DNA of 64,000 nt, taken from positions 1-64,000 of the forward strand of contig JBFFZG010000001.1 in the NCBI GenBank assembly GCA_041568735.1, read 5' to 3'. Below the pieces are notes generated by a model, which was not told where the DNA came from, searched no databases, and saw only the letters and a program-made list of their open reading frames with translations. The translations under genes were made by a program, and so were the position numbers. The stretch comes from WTJY01 sp041568735 (GTDB taxonomy: Bacteria > Chloroflexota > Anaerolineae > Promineifilales > Promineifilaceae). Of this stretch, positions 16,668 through 25,711 are shown piece after piece; the stretch's first letter is position 1; every line of letters starts with the position of its first letter.

Positions 16668-18050
16668 TCATCCGTTGGCCAGGAGTTTATCGACGGCTGC
16701 CGACAGCTGGCGCAGATTGCGCACCGGGTAGATCGCGTCGCAGTATGGGGCATATTGATCCATATCGCTGTCGTCCTGGCGGTTCCATGGATCCTCGGTA
16801 TTAAACCAGATCAACCGCTTGGAGCGGCGCTGGAGGTCCTGCAGGAGATCCGAACGCGGGGGATTGTAGCTGTTGCAGCCGTCCCCGACGACGATGACCG
16901 TCGCTCGCGTATTGACCGCCGCCAGGTAGCGGTCAAAAAAGATTTCGAGGCCGCGCCCGAGATTGGTTTTATAGGGGCCGCCGTGCACCGCCAGGCGGAC
17001 CGGCGTGTAGATGTCATCGTCGTGCCGGGCGTTGACCCGATTCATGATATCGGTGATTTCGGCCAGGTCCTCGTAAAAAGCAAACGAGCGCACTTTGGAA
17101 ACCTGATCCTGCAGCTCGTAGATGAGGCGCAGGGCGAAATCGACGGTGTCTTTCAGGGAGCCGGAAACGTCGAGGAGGAGAACCAGGCTCGGTTTTTGTT
17201 TTTGTTTTTTCCAATGGAGTTCAAACGGCACACCGCCGAATCGCTGATTGTGACGCACGGTCGTCTTGGCGTCGAACTTCCCCTTCTGTCCCCGCTTGCG
17301 GCGCAGGGCGGCGCGGGTTCGGAGCTGGTTGACCAGCCGTGAAAGCTCGCGGCGCAGCTCCAATTTTTCCTGATCGCTGAGTGAATCGAAGGCCTTCCCC
17401 ATCAGGTCGGAATCATAGAGCTCATCCGGCCGTTCGGCTCGATCCTGGGCGATCTGCAGGCCGACCTGCTGGGCCATGTAGTCGGCGAGCATTTCGCGAT
17501 TGGCTTCTACGATTCCCAGCAGCTTCTCGATGGCCTCCTGGCTCATCCCCATCGCCTGCAGCGCCTGGATCAATTCGGCCATTTTTTCCTGCAGCCGGTC
17601 GAACCCGAGCTCGCGCATCATCTCCCGCGTGATCCAGCGGGCATCTTCGGGTGTGCGGGCCCAGCGCCGGCCGGCCATCTCGGCCAGCTGTTCGAGCTCC
17701 TCTTTAGTCGGGCCGCTGCCGCTGGTCAGCCACTCGAGCAGTTGGTCGAGCCGGCCGCTCAGCGCCTGCAGCGCCGCGCGCAGCATCTCCTGGTCATCCG
17801 GAGACATGTCGTCGAAGGCGTTCTGGAACGGCGGCTCGCCGCCGCTGAAATACAGGGGGAAGAGCTGATCGAATGCCTCGTAGCTGTCCACTTCCTTGAT
17901 GAGGGTGGCCCGCAGCGTTTCGCGGAACAGCTCCCGGTGTCCAATCCCGATCACCCGGGTCGCTTTCAGGGCATCCTGGCTTTCGGCGACCGAGACGCGG
18001 ACGCCGGCCGCGCGCAGTCCTCGAATAAATTCAATGACCCGATCATCCAT
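16668..18050 (-). CDS. VWA-domain protein, CoxE-like (first copy)
   Basis: A 460-residue protein with the same plan as its neighbour at 15205: N-terminal MDDRVIEFIRGLRAAG, a helical region with conserved LLGIVEANREM, a basic KTRAALRRK-type stretch (LRTRAALRRKRGQKG), then a VWA domain with MIDAS motif LLDVSGSL and IVVGDGCNS. A Shine-Dalgarno AGGAGC lies eight bases before the ATG. It is 75 bp downstream of moxR and 80 bp upstream of its paralog, so the three form a module. Expected to work with the MoxR ATPase; the client is not encoded here in a recognisable way. Confidence 0.86.
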   Translation of the reverse strand: MDDRVIEFIRGLRAAGVRVSVAESQDALKATRVIGIGHRELFRETLRATLIKEVDSYEAFDQLFPLYFSGGEPPFQNAFDDMSPDDQEMLRAALQALSGRLDQLLEWLTSGSGPTKEELEQLAEMAGRRWARTPEDARWITREMMRELGFDRLQEKMAELIQALQAMGMSQEAIEKLLGIVEANREMLADYMAQQVGLQIAQDRAERPDELYDSDLMGKAFDSLSDQEKLELRRELSRLVNQLRTRAALRRKRGQKGKFDAKTTVRHNQRFGGVPFELHWKKQKQKPSLVLLLDVSGSLKDTVDFALRLIYELQDQVSKVRSFAFYEDLAEITDIMNRVNARHDDDIYTPVRLAVHGGPYKTNLGRGLEIFFDRYLAAVNTRATVIVVGDGCNSYNPPRSDLLQDLQRRSKRLIWFNTEDPWNRQDDSDMDQYAPYCDAIYPVRNLRQLSAAVDKLLANG

Positions 18051-18125
18051 TCCAATTTGCTCCTGGACCGGTCACAGGCGGCCGTTCCCCCTTTCCAGAG
18101 GCCGGCTGCCAGGGATAGACCCGGG

Positions 18126-19022
18126 TTAGTGACCCATGCGCCGCTGTGCCTGCTGCACATCGGCCTCATATTTCAACAATACCGTCAGCGTATTTTCCAG
18201 TGTTTCTTTGTCGATCTGCTTGGCATTCAATGTCACCAGCGCCTTGGCCCAATCGAGGGTTTCGCTGATGCTGGGCATCTTGCGCAGGTTCATGCGGCGC
18301 AGCTCCTGGACGACGCTGACCGCCTGTTTGGCCAGCTCCTCGGCCAGCTGCGGGACTTTAAGCCGGACAATATTTAATTCATCCTGCAAGCTGGGATAGT
18401 CGACGAAAAGGAACAGGCAGCGCCGTTTCAGTGCTTCACTCAGCTCCCGGGTGTTGTTGCTGGTCAGCAGGACCATCGGCTGGTGTTTGGCGTGGATCGT
18501 GCCGAGCTCCGGGATACTGACCTGAAAATCACTCAGAACTTCGAGCAGGAAGGCCTCAAATTCGACATCAGCCCGATCGATTTCATCGATGAGCAGGACA
18601 ACCGGCTCGTCCGACATCATGGCGGTGAGCAGGGGGCGGGGCAGAAGGAAATCTTCGGAAAAGAATACGTTGTCTTCTTTGGCCAGGCGATCGGCCGCCT
18701 CGCGCAGGCTGGTGGCATTTCCCAGAACATCCTTCAGGGTATCCCGGAGCAGCTGTGTGTAGAGCATCTGCTTGGCGTACTCCCATTCGTACAGAGCCTT
18801 GCTTTCATCCAGCCCTTCGTAGCACTGCAGGCGAATCAGCGGCCGGCCGGTCGAGGAGGCCCAGACTTTAGCCAGCTCCGTCTTCCCCACCCCGGCCGGT
18901 CCCTCGGCCAGGATCGGCTTGCACAGGGACTGCGCCAGGTAAACAACCGTCGCGATATTATCCGAGGCGATGTATTTCTGCTCTGAAAACCGCTCGCGGA
19001 CATCTTTGGTGTCCTTAAACAT
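18126..19022 (-). CDS. MoxR-family AAA+ ATPase
   Basis: A 298-residue hexameric-type AAA+ ATPase of the MoxR/CoxD group. Walker A is GPAGVGKTEL near residue 46, Walker B VLLIDEIDRAD near 127, sensor 1 LLTSNNTRE near 155, and an arginine-finger segment follows. These ATPases remodel or activate client enzymes together with VWA proteins, two of which are encoded directly downstream. ATG 19022 (MFKDTKDVRERF) is preferred over the more upstream start at 19037 because AAGGAGAG sits at 19027-19034. Confidence 0.92.
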   Translation of the reverse strand: MFKDTKDVRERFSEQKYIASDNIATVVYLAQSLCKPILAEGPAGVGKTELAKVWASSTGRPLIRLQCYEGLDESKALYEWEYAKQMLYTQLLRDTLKDVLGNATSLREAADRLAKEDNVFFSEDFLLPRPLLTAMMSDEPVVLLIDEIDRADVEFEAFLLEVLSDFQVSIPELGTIHAKHQPMVLLTSNNTRELSEALKRRCLFLFVDYPSLQDELNIVRLKVPQLAEELAKQAVSVVQELRRMNLRKMPSISETLDWAKALVTLNAKQIDKETLENTLTVLLKYEADVQQAQRRMGH

Positions 19023-19152
19023 GTATCTCTCCTTCACTTCAGCCTGCTGCGGCTTTTTTGGGGCCGGCAGTTCGGGTTGCTGCTCTGCCAGATCCGCCGG
19101 CGCGGCGGTCGGGTTGTTAATCTACGGGAAAAGTCGTTCGCTGCCTGAGGTG

Positions 19153-19180
19153 ATTGTAATGGTGAAAAGTTAAAGCGCAA
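19153..19180 (-). promoter_or_regulatory. Candidate promoter of the moxR-VWA-VWA operon
   Basis: Minus strand TTGCGC (19180-19175), 16 bp, TACAAT (19158-19153), giving a leader of about 125 nt. The -35 is the same hexamer as before xseA. Moderate support. Confidence 0.4.
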
Positions 19181-19198
19181 ATAACGATGAGAATCGGG

Positions 19199-19675
19199 TT
19201 AAAGGTCGTTTGGCTCAGGGTCTCTCTGAAATCGGTTGACATAATCATCATAATCGACCAGCCGCCGATCATAACGGGCCCCCATCAGGGGCGAGGAGAT
19301 GATGAAATCGGCTGTCGTGCGGTTCATGGCCACGGGGATATTCCAGACCACGGCCAGCCGCAGCAGCGCCTTGACATCTGGATCGTGCGGCTGGGCCGCC
19401 AGCGGATCCCAAAAGAAAATCAGGAAATCGATCGCCTGCTCGGCGATTTTAGCGCCGACCTGCTGGTCGCCCCCGAGAGGACCGCTCTGCAGCAGGTCGA
19501 CTTCGAGACCCAGCTGCGCCACCAGGATCGAGCCGGTCGTCCCGGTCGCGTACAGGCGGTGCTGGCCCAGTGTGCCCCGGTTAAAGCGGGCCCATTCGAG
19601 CAGATCATCTTTTTTATTGTCGTGCGCCACCAGGGCGATCCGCTTGCGCGGTTCCATTGCGATCGTTTTGGTCAT
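19199..19675 (-). CDS. mgsA: Methylglyoxal synthase
   Basis: Converts dihydroxyacetone phosphate to methylglyoxal and phosphate, a bypass of lower glycolysis that relieves phosphate starvation and sugar-phosphate stress. The 158-residue protein has LVAHDNKK, ATGTTG for phosphate binding, SGPLGGDQQVGA with catalytic Asp70, WDPL (Asp90), QPHDPDVKALLR with the active-site His97, and TADFIISS. The family is about 150 residues. AGGAGG four bases before the ATG supports the start, and a TACAAT -10-like box lies at 19710-19705. A VOC/glyoxalase-superfamily gene lies 1 kb away but on another transcript. Confidence 0.95.
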   Translation of the reverse strand: MTKTIAMEPRKRIALVAHDNKKDDLLEWARFNRGTLGQHRLYATGTTGSILVAQLGLEVDLLQSGPLGGDQQVGAKIAEQAIDFLIFFWDPLAAQPHDPDVKALLRLAVVWNIPVAMNRTTADFIISSPLMGARYDRRLVDYDDYVNRFQRDPEPNDL

Positions 19676-19756
19676 GCTGCCTCCTGCTACAGCTGCTCCT
19701 TCGGATTGTAGCAGAAATCAGGGGCTGCTGACTTTCCATTGGTTATCTTAGCAAAC

Positions 19757-19785
19757 TTGAACCGGATCAGTGGGCCGACTATACT
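19757..19785 (+). promoter_or_regulatory. Predicted promoter of the NYN-domain gene
   Basis: TTGAAC (19757-19762), 17 bp, TATACT (19780-19785). Leader of about 70 nt before ATG 19860. Confidence 0.6.
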
Positions 19786-19859
19786 TTCTGGACAGTTGCG
19801 GATGAGAAAGCCCCCAACCTGATGCTGGTCAACTAAAAAGCAATATCGACGGACTCCCG

Positions 19860-20708
19860 ATGGAATTTATGCTAAAAAAATCCACTTCAATGCGAGTCGG
19901 CGTTTTTGTCGACACGGCCAACATGTATCTGAACGGTGGACAGCGGATGCGCTATGATGTTCTCCGAGAATTTGCCACTCGAGACGGTGCCGAGCTTTTT
20001 CGCCTCAATGCCTACGTCACGTTTGACTCCGAGCGGGCCAGGAATGATTCCCTTTACGACAAAGGAGTGAAGCGCTTTTACGCCGTCCTCCGCGATTTCG
20101 GCTACAAGGTCATCGTCAAAGAAGTGCGCTGGTTCGAGGACGAATCGGGCAAGCGCTACGGGAAGGCAAATGCTGATCTCGACATGGCGGTCGATCTGCT
20201 GCAGCAGTCGGAAAATCTCGATCGCATCGTCCTGGCCACCGGCGACGGCGACTTCGCCCGCGTCGTCGAAGCGGTGCAGGCCAAGGGCTGCCGGGTCGAG
20301 GTTCTCGTCCTCGACAATGGATCGCGCCTGCTGCGGCAGGAGGCCGATCTGTTCATATCGGGATTCCTGATCCCTTCCCTGGTGCCGGCCGAAAATGGGG
20401 GGGCAGAGGCCGCCTGGGGTGAATTTGGCTCAACCGTGCGCGGTGTCTGCTATTTTCACAAAAATGATTATGGCTTTGTCCGCTTCCTGGGCGACATCAA
20501 TCCCAATCTGTGGGTGACGGATACCAAACGGCCGGATTCTCCCTACCTGACCGCCTATTTCAACGACAGCCAGCTCCCCCGCGACTTCGATAAGAACCAG
20601 CTCCCCAGCTACAACCATATCTTTGAGTTCAAGATCGTGGAATCGGCCCACGGAGAAGGGAATCTCGAAGCCAGGGGAATCACCCTGAAGAGCTGGCTCC
20701 CAGGCTGA
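19860..20708 (+). CDS. NYN-domain (PIN-like, LabA/DUF88) putative RNase with C-terminal cold-shock-like segment
   Basis: Residues 11-165 form a NYN domain with the metal-binding Asp residues VDTANMYLNG, KANADLDMAVD and LATGDGDF of the PIN/FLAP nuclease fold. Residues about 190-280 hold a beta-rich segment with VCYFHKNDYGFVRF, which resembles the RNA-binding strand of cold-shock/OB domains (K-x-x-GF-x-x). Such a combination would fit an RNA-targeted nuclease, but the OB assignment is inference. Starts at 19860, 19869 and 19890 are all possible; none has a ribosome-binding site. Transcribed alone from the promoter at 19757. Confidence 0.78.
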   Translation: MEFMLKKSTSMRVGVFVDTANMYLNGGQRMRYDVLREFATRDGAELFRLNAYVTFDSERARNDSLYDKGVKRFYAVLRDFGYKVIVKEVRWFEDESGKRYGKANADLDMAVDLLQQSENLDRIVLATGDGDFARVVEAVQAKGCRVEVLVLDNGSRLLRQEADLFISGFLIPSLVPAENGGAEAAWGEFGSTVRGVCYFHKNDYGFVRFLGDINPNLWVTDTKRPDSPYLTAYFNDSQLPRDFDKNQLPSYNHIFEFKIVESAHGEGNLEARGITLKSWLPG

Positions 20709-20753
20709 TTTTTTTTGCAGGACACCGGTCAGGACTCCCAGATCGACGGCCGC

Positions 20754-21116
20754 TCAGGTCCGCTCGATCAGCTCCAACCGGTTGCCGAAGGGGTCGCGCA
20801 GCTCACAGCGCCGGTAGCCGGGGATTGGCAACTGGCTGCTCGTCGGATACCCGGCCGCGTCCAGACGATCCCGCAGGGCCGGCAGATCGCGGACCAGGTA
20901 GGCCAGATGGGCGCGAGAACGGCTCAGCAGGTTCCCGGTTTCGATCCCGAGATGGACCTCCCGATCGCCGACCTGCAGCCAGAGCCCGCCACGGGGCTGG
21001 AGAGCGGCCGGTTTTTCAATTTCCTGGAATCCCAATAAATCGCAGTAGAACGCCCTCGCCGCCGGTTCACTGCCGGGTGGAATGGTGATTTGTGCGTGGT
21101 GCAGGTCCAGGATCAC
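20754..21116 (-). CDS. VOC-superfamily (glyoxalase/dioxygenase fold) protein
   Basis: A 120-residue single-chain vicinal-oxygen-chelate protein, start GTG 21116. Paired beta-alpha-beta-beta-beta units carry the metal-ligand candidates His in LDLHHAQI, His in REVHLGIE and Glu in NRLELIE; DPFGNRLELIE is the usual C-terminal signature. Members include glyoxalase I, fosfomycin resistance proteins and dioxygenases, and the exact reaction cannot be read from sequence. It is the last gene of the minus-strand run, 21 bp after the glycosyltransferase. Confidence 0.83.
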   Translation of the reverse strand: MILDLHHAQITIPPGSEPAARAFYCDLLGFQEIEKPAALQPRGGLWLQVGDREVHLGIETGNLLSRSRAHLAYLVRDLPALRDRLDAAGYPTSSQLPIPGYRRCELRDPFGNRLELIERT

Positions 21117-21137
21117 GCCGATTTTCCAAGCGGGCCC

Positions 21138-22475
21138 CTAGCAGCAGAGACAGGCATGGAGGGGCGGTCCCTGGAGCGCCAGCTCGCCCAGCAGGGTCTG
21201 ATAGAACTGAATCATTCGCTCGGCGATCCGGCTCCAATCGTACTGCCGCGCGTAGGCCTGGGCCTGGCGGCCGAGCGCCGCGCGCAGGACAGGATCGCTG
21301 AGAAGCAGACAGAGCCGGTCCGCCAGGGCTTCAGGATCCCGCGGGGGAATGTGGAAGCCGGTTTCCCCGTCTTTGATGAGATGGGCCAGCCCCCCGACTT
21401 CCGAGGCGACGACCGGGGTTCCCATGGCCATGGCTTCCAGGGCGACGAGTCCGAAGCTCTCGTAGTGAGAAGGCATCACAACGACTTCTGCCGCTGCGTA
21501 GTATTTCGGCAGGTCATTCTGATTTTTCGCGCCAATAAATCCGACCAGCTCGGTCACCCCCAGTTCCTCGCGCAATGCCTGCAAGCGGGCCATCTCCCGC
21601 TCCGGATTGAGCGCCCAGGGATCACCCCCGACGATGGAAAAACAGGTATTGGCCATGATTTCCGGCTGCTGATCGCGCAGGATCGCCGCCGCTTCAATCA
21701 GGGTATCGATCCCCTTCAGCGGCTCGATCCGGCCGACAAACATGATGTTTTTTCCGTCACAGGGCATGCCGAGGGCCTGCCTCGACTGCACCCGATCGAG
21801 CGGGTGGAAGCGGCTGAGGTCAACACCCGGGGGGATTATGACGATTCGGCCGGGATCGGCGCCGTACAGGGAGACGAGCTGGATTTCCTCGGCCGGCGTG
21901 GCCGCGATGACCGCGTCGGCCACGTGGTTGATGATATGGCGCTCGCCGTCGATCCGGGCCTGGGGGGCTTTTTCCTCCGGCCGCGGATAAATGAGATTTT
22001 TCATGTGGCCCAGTGTGTGGAACATCTGCACGATGGGCAGGTGGCGCCCATAGGTGGGCTCCCACCGGGCCCGCAGGCGTTCGGCTACCAGGCCGGAAAG
22101 CCAGTAGTGACTGTGGATGAGATCGTATTTCGCCTTTTCTTCCGCGGCAAATCGGAGAACCCCCTCGACAAATTCGTCGAGATAGTCGATGATCTCGGCC
22201 GGGAGAACCGGCACTTCCGGCCCGGCAGGAATATGAATCACCCGCGCGCCGTACCCAAGGTCGTGTTTGATACGAGGCTGGCAGTCGTCTTCAGATCGCG
22301 TAAAGACGTCGACCTGAATCCCCATCCGGCCCAGCTCGGCCGCCAGATCGCGCACATAGACATTCATACCCCCCGTCTTTTTGCCCCCCATCATGGCCAG
22401 GGGACAGGTATGGACGCTGAGCATGGCGATCCGTTTTATTCCGTACTGATTTACTTCGGTCAATCGATTCCTCAT
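21138..22475 (-). CDS. Glycosyltransferase family 4 (MshA/sucrose-phosphate-synthase-like)
   Basis: A 445-residue retaining GT-B glycosyltransferase. The N-terminal domain has GGMNVYVRDLAAELGR for acceptor binding and HSHYWLSG. The C-terminal domain has FVGRIEPLKGIDTLIEA and the nucleotide-sugar motif ESFGLVALEAMAMGTPVVA (E-x7-E). Resemblance is closest to MshA and sucrose-phosphate synthase, but mycothiol or sucrose genes are not nearby, so the acceptor is open. It lies 12 bp after the acyltransferase gene. The C-terminus LHACLCC has three Cys residues, unusual for the family. Confidence 0.88.
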   Translation of the reverse strand: MRNRLTEVNQYGIKRIAMLSVHTCPLAMMGGKKTGGMNVYVRDLAAELGRMGIQVDVFTRSEDDCQPRIKHDLGYGARVIHIPAGPEVPVLPAEIIDYLDEFVEGVLRFAAEEKAKYDLIHSHYWLSGLVAERLRARWEPTYGRHLPIVQMFHTLGHMKNLIYPRPEEKAPQARIDGERHIINHVADAVIAATPAEEIQLVSLYGADPGRIVIIPPGVDLSRFHPLDRVQSRQALGMPCDGKNIMFVGRIEPLKGIDTLIEAAAILRDQQPEIMANTCFSIVGGDPWALNPEREMARLQALREELGVTELVGFIGAKNQNDLPKYYAAAEVVVMPSHYESFGLVALEAMAMGTPVVASEVGGLAHLIKDGETGFHIPPRDPEALADRLCLLLSDPVLRAALGRQAQAYARQYDWSRIAERMIQFYQTLLGELALQGPPLHACLCC

Positions 22476-22487
22476 GGCTGCTCTCGG

Positions 22488-23504
22488 TTAGCCGGCTTTC
22501 GTGGCGGTTAAACGGAAAATCTCTGCATCCTGCGCGCCAAATCGGTATTTATAATCCTCGTTCCCCCGCAAAAAATCGAAATAGCGGCAGCCTTTGCCGA
22601 TCGCCAGCTCGATGGCATGGGCCGTCAGGACAACCCCGAGACTGAACTGGCCGTAGCGGGTCGTGTCGATACCTGAATTGTAAACCCAGACGCGATCATC
22701 TGTACACAAATTAAACAATCCGGCGATGCGCTCGCCGTTCATCACCATGAACATGAGCAGCAGAGACCGCTCCCCCAGCGCGAACTCGGCGACATCGTGA
22801 AAGAGGGCGATCCGGCCGGGGTTGAGCCAGTCGTATTTCTCCGCCGTGCTCTTCTGCAGGAGATCGAGAAAATCGTCCACCGCCGCGTGGAGTTGGGCGG
22901 GATCCCGGATAATTTCCAGCTCGGCATCGGCTCCGAAAGCCCGCCGCATTTTCCGACGGATTTCATGCCGCTGTTTTTTGTCGAGCTGGGCCAGATAGTC
23001 CTCGAAATCGCCGGGAAGATCGATGATCGGGCAGACTTCCGCCCGGGTTTCGGCAAAAACAAAGCCTCGACTCTGGAGGAGTCGAGGCAGGACCTGTCGG
23101 GAGGGGGAAGCGGCCGGAATGTTATAACAGTCCAGCACCTGCCACGCGGGACAGCGCTCGCTCAAAAGACAATCGACCACCGCCGTCCAGACCGCCTCGG
23201 CCTCTTCCGGCCGGGCGATCAGGTCGAGATAATCCGTTTCTTCCTTGGTCGCGTTGAAAACCAGCCGATCCTCGCGCCGGTTAAAGCAGCCGATTCCGAC
23301 CAGGTTCTGGCCGCTGTCGCGCACGGCCACCGAGATGAGCTCCCCGACACCGAGATGGCGCCACCAGGCCGCCTGGTAATCGTGGCGTTGAAAAGGGGTC
23401 AGGGTCATCCCCTGGGCTGCAAGCCCATTCCATTCTTCCCGTTGAATGACATCAAAAACGGTGGGACCGACAATCAGCTCAGGAGAGTACATGGCGAAAA
23501 GCAT
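22488..23504 (-). CDS. GNAT-superfamily acyltransferase (FemAB/CelD-like)
   Basis: A 338-residue protein with a double-GNAT layout like the CelD/BcsL and FemAB-like acetyltransferases. Visible segments include DYQAAWWRHLG near the N-terminus, KQRHEIRRKMRR in the middle and the C-terminal half RIAGLFNLCTDDRVWVYNSG then FDFLRGNEDYKYRFG, typical of the second GNAT domain. Such proteins add acyl or aminoacyl groups to polysaccharide or cell-wall precursors. Linkage to a glycosyltransferase 12 bp downstream supports a glycoconjugate role. ATG 23492 is an alternative start. Confidence 0.78.
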   Translation of the reverse strand: MLFAMYSPELIVGPTVFDVIQREEWNGLAAQGMTLTPFQRHDYQAAWWRHLGVGELISVAVRDSGQNLVGIGCFNRREDRLVFNATKEETDYLDLIARPEEAEAVWTAVVDCLLSERCPAWQVLDCYNIPAASPSRQVLPRLLQSRGFVFAETRAEVCPIIDLPGDFEDYLAQLDKKQRHEIRRKMRRAFGADAELEIIRDPAQLHAAVDDFLDLLQKSTAEKYDWLNPGRIALFHDVAEFALGERSLLLMFMVMNGERIAGLFNLCTDDRVWVYNSGIDTTRYGQFSLGVVLTAHAIELAIGKGCRYFDFLRGNEDYKYRFGAQDAEIFRLTATKAG

Positions 23505-23530
23505 TCTAGCAGTTTCGTATCAATAAGTGG

Positions 23531-24202
23531 TTAATTTTCCGACTTTCCCCGATGAATGAACCCCTGGCCGGTGAGCCCATCCGCCGGATAGGCGGCCGCG
23601 ACCAGCTCGTCGAGCATGCGCAGGGTCAATCCCCAGATCCGAAAGCCATTGTACCAGTAGCACGGCAGCGGAATCGATACCCCGCCGCGGCTCCAGGTCA
23701 TCGTCTGCCGGTTGGCCCTATCGGCAAAAAAAGGGAGCGGAACCCAGACGATTTCGGCCACTTCAAGCGGGTCAAGCCGCCAGTCCGGGGCTCCCGTCAG
23801 GGAAAAGATAAACGGCGAAACGACCAGCGGCCGGCGGAGCGGCCGCCAGGGGCGAGCCGCCACGTCCGACAGCCGTCCGATGCAGTCCCCCAGACGCTCG
23901 ATTTCCAGACCGGTTTCTTCCCACAGCTCCCGCAATGCCGTCCGGTAAATCGTGCCGTCTTCCGGGTCCATCCGGCCGCCGGGGAAGCTCATGTGCCCCG
24001 ACCAGGGATCGCCGTCCCGCTCGGTTCGCCTGATCAGCAGGATTTCCGGCTGCCGGCTTTCCGGCGCGGGGCGTAAAATCGCCGACACGGCCGCCCGGCG
24101 GGTCCAGCGGCGAAACCAGATTTTGCGCGGCCGGTACTGGCGCAGCCGCCCGGTCACGCTGTTAGCCGGCTCCCAATCTGGAGTGGAAGGAAGCTTATCC
24201 AC
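23531..24202 (-). CDS. Nudix hydrolase (CoA-diphosphatase-like)
   Basis: A 223-residue pyrophosphohydrolase. The Nudix box begins SFPGGRMDPED and continues to ALRELWEETGL, with a two-residue longer spacing than the minimal consensus, as in CoA-type members with GGR-DP-D. The preceding LLIRRTERDGDPWSGHMSFPGG also fits that subgroup. Substrate probably a CoA or nucleotide derivative, unproven. Start is GTG 24202, which overlaps the end of the GMC oxidoreductase gene by 8 bp, so translation is probably coupled. Confidence 0.87.
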   Translation of the reverse strand: MDKLPSTPDWEPANSVTGRLRQYRPRKIWFRRWTRRAAVSAILRPAPESRQPEILLIRRTERDGDPWSGHMSFPGGRMDPEDGTIYRTALRELWEETGLEIERLGDCIGRLSDVAARPWRPLRRPLVVSPFIFSLTGAPDWRLDPLEVAEIVWVPLPFFADRANRQTMTWSRGGVSIPLPCYWYNGFRIWGLTLRMLDELVAAAYPADGLTGQGFIHRGKSEN

Positions 24203-25709
24203 GAATGACCATCTCCGCCGCCTTTTCCGCCAGAGCCATCACCGGCAGCTGCGTGTTGCCGCGGGGAACGGTCGGCATGGCCGCCGCGTCGACCACCCGC
24301 AGCCCCTCGACTCCGACCACCGACAGGCTGGCATCGACGACAGACCAGGCTTCGCCGGCCGGACCCATTTTGCAGGTGCCCACCGGGTGGTATACCGTCT
24401 CGGCGGCAGTCCGAATAAAGTCGTCGAGCGCCTCGTCGGATGTGATTTCCGCTCCGGGAGCCAGCTCGCGCCCCATGACCTCCCGCAGGGGCGGCTCCTG
24501 AAACAGACGCCGGGCCAGCTTCACTCCCGCTCGCAGCGCGAGCAAGTCCACGTCTTCAGAGAGGTAGTTGGGATTGATCAGCGGCGCGTGGAGGGCATCG
24601 GTGCTGCGCAGGCGCACCGAACCCCGGCTCTGAGGATTGAGCAGCGCCGGGGAGATGCCGATTCCCTTGTGCCCCAACTTTTCGTGCAGTCCGGGGTGAA
24701 AAAAGAACTGAATATCGGGAGCCGGCAGGGTTTCCTGAGAGCGCCAGAAGCCGCCGGCCGGGACGCCGTTGGACGTCAGCGGCCCCCGGCGCAGCAGATA
24801 CGGCAGGCGGTAGCGGCCGACCCGGTCCGCCTCCAGAATCGACTCCCCGTGAACTTCCCCGTAAACCTGCACCAGGAGATGGTCGTGAAGATTTTGGCCA
24901 ACCCCGGGCCGGTCGGCCCGCACATGAATACCCAGGCGCCGCAGCTCGGCCGCCGGACCGATGCCGGAGAGGAGGAGAATCTGGGGACTGTGAAAAGCCC
25001 CCGCGCAGAGGATGACCTCGCGGGCCGCCTTCACCTCCCTCACTTCCTCATCCTGGTAGTAGCGCACGCCGACGACCCGCTGCTCCTGGAATAGCAGGTT
25101 CAGGACATGGGCGCCGGTGCGTACGGTCAGGTTGGGGCGGTAGAGCGCCGGCTGCAGGTAGGCGTCCACCGGGCTGAAGCGGCGTCCCTTCCGGATGGTC
25201 ATCAGGTAGCGGCCAAACCCTTCCGGGCAACCGTAGCTGATCGTCTCTTCGCGCGGCAGACCCAGGCGGCCGGCCGCCTGCAGGAAGCGCTCCTCCACCG
25301 GCAGCCGGAACGGGGGCAGATCCGGCTCGAGCTGGTCGACCGCGCGGCGAAAGTAGGGCTGCAGATCGGCGTGGCTCCAGCCATCATTCCCCGCCAGCGC
25401 CCAGCCGTCGTAGTCTTCGGGGTGGCCGCTGGCGATGATCATGGCATTGATGGCAGCCGAACCGCCGATGACTTTACCGCGCGGCTGATCGACTACCCGG
25501 CCGTTCAAACCGGCCTGCGGCGTCGTCTTTTCCCCCCAGTCAACATCGCTGCCCCACAGGAACGACCAGCCAAGCGGCACCCGAATTTCTCGCCGCTTGT
25601 CGAACTCCCCGGCTTCGAGCAGCAAAACGCTGCGCCGGGAGTCTGCGGTCAGCCGGTTGGCCAGAACACAGCCGGCCGCTCCGGCGCCCACGATGACGAC
25701 ATCATACAT
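24195..25709 (-). CDS. GMC-family FAD-dependent alcohol/choline-type oxidoreductase
   Basis: A 504-residue flavoenzyme that oxidises a primary alcohol. The N-terminus MYDVVIVGAGAAGCVLANRL is the FAD-binding motif; GGSAAINAM and RGKVIG form the GMC signature 1; LLSGIGPA is signature 2. The C-terminus has YHPVGTCKMG and the catalytic region RVVDAAAMPTVPRGNTQ. Choline, sugar or aliphatic alcohols are all possible substrates. ATG 25709, two bases past the malic enzyme stop, is chosen over the TTG at 25715. Second gene of the operon. Confidence 0.92.
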   Translation of the reverse strand: MYDVVIVGAGAAGCVLANRLTADSRRSVLLLEAGEFDKRREIRVPLGWSFLWGSDVDWGEKTTPQAGLNGRVVDQPRGKVIGGSAAINAMIIASGHPEDYDGWALAGNDGWSHADLQPYFRRAVDQLEPDLPPFRLPVEERFLQAAGRLGLPREETISYGCPEGFGRYLMTIRKGRRFSPVDAYLQPALYRPNLTVRTGAHVLNLLFQEQRVVGVRYYQDEEVREVKAAREVILCAGAFHSPQILLLSGIGPAAELRRLGIHVRADRPGVGQNLHDHLLVQVYGEVHGESILEADRVGRYRLPYLLRRGPLTSNGVPAGGFWRSQETLPAPDIQFFFHPGLHEKLGHKGIGISPALLNPQSRGSVRLRSTDALHAPLINPNYLSEDVDLLALRAGVKLARRLFQEPPLREVMGRELAPGAEITSDEALDDFIRTAAETVYHPVGTCKMGPAGEAWSVVDASLSVVGVEGLRVVDAAAMPTVPRGNTQLPVMALAEKAAEMVIRG

Positions 25710-25711
25710 CG

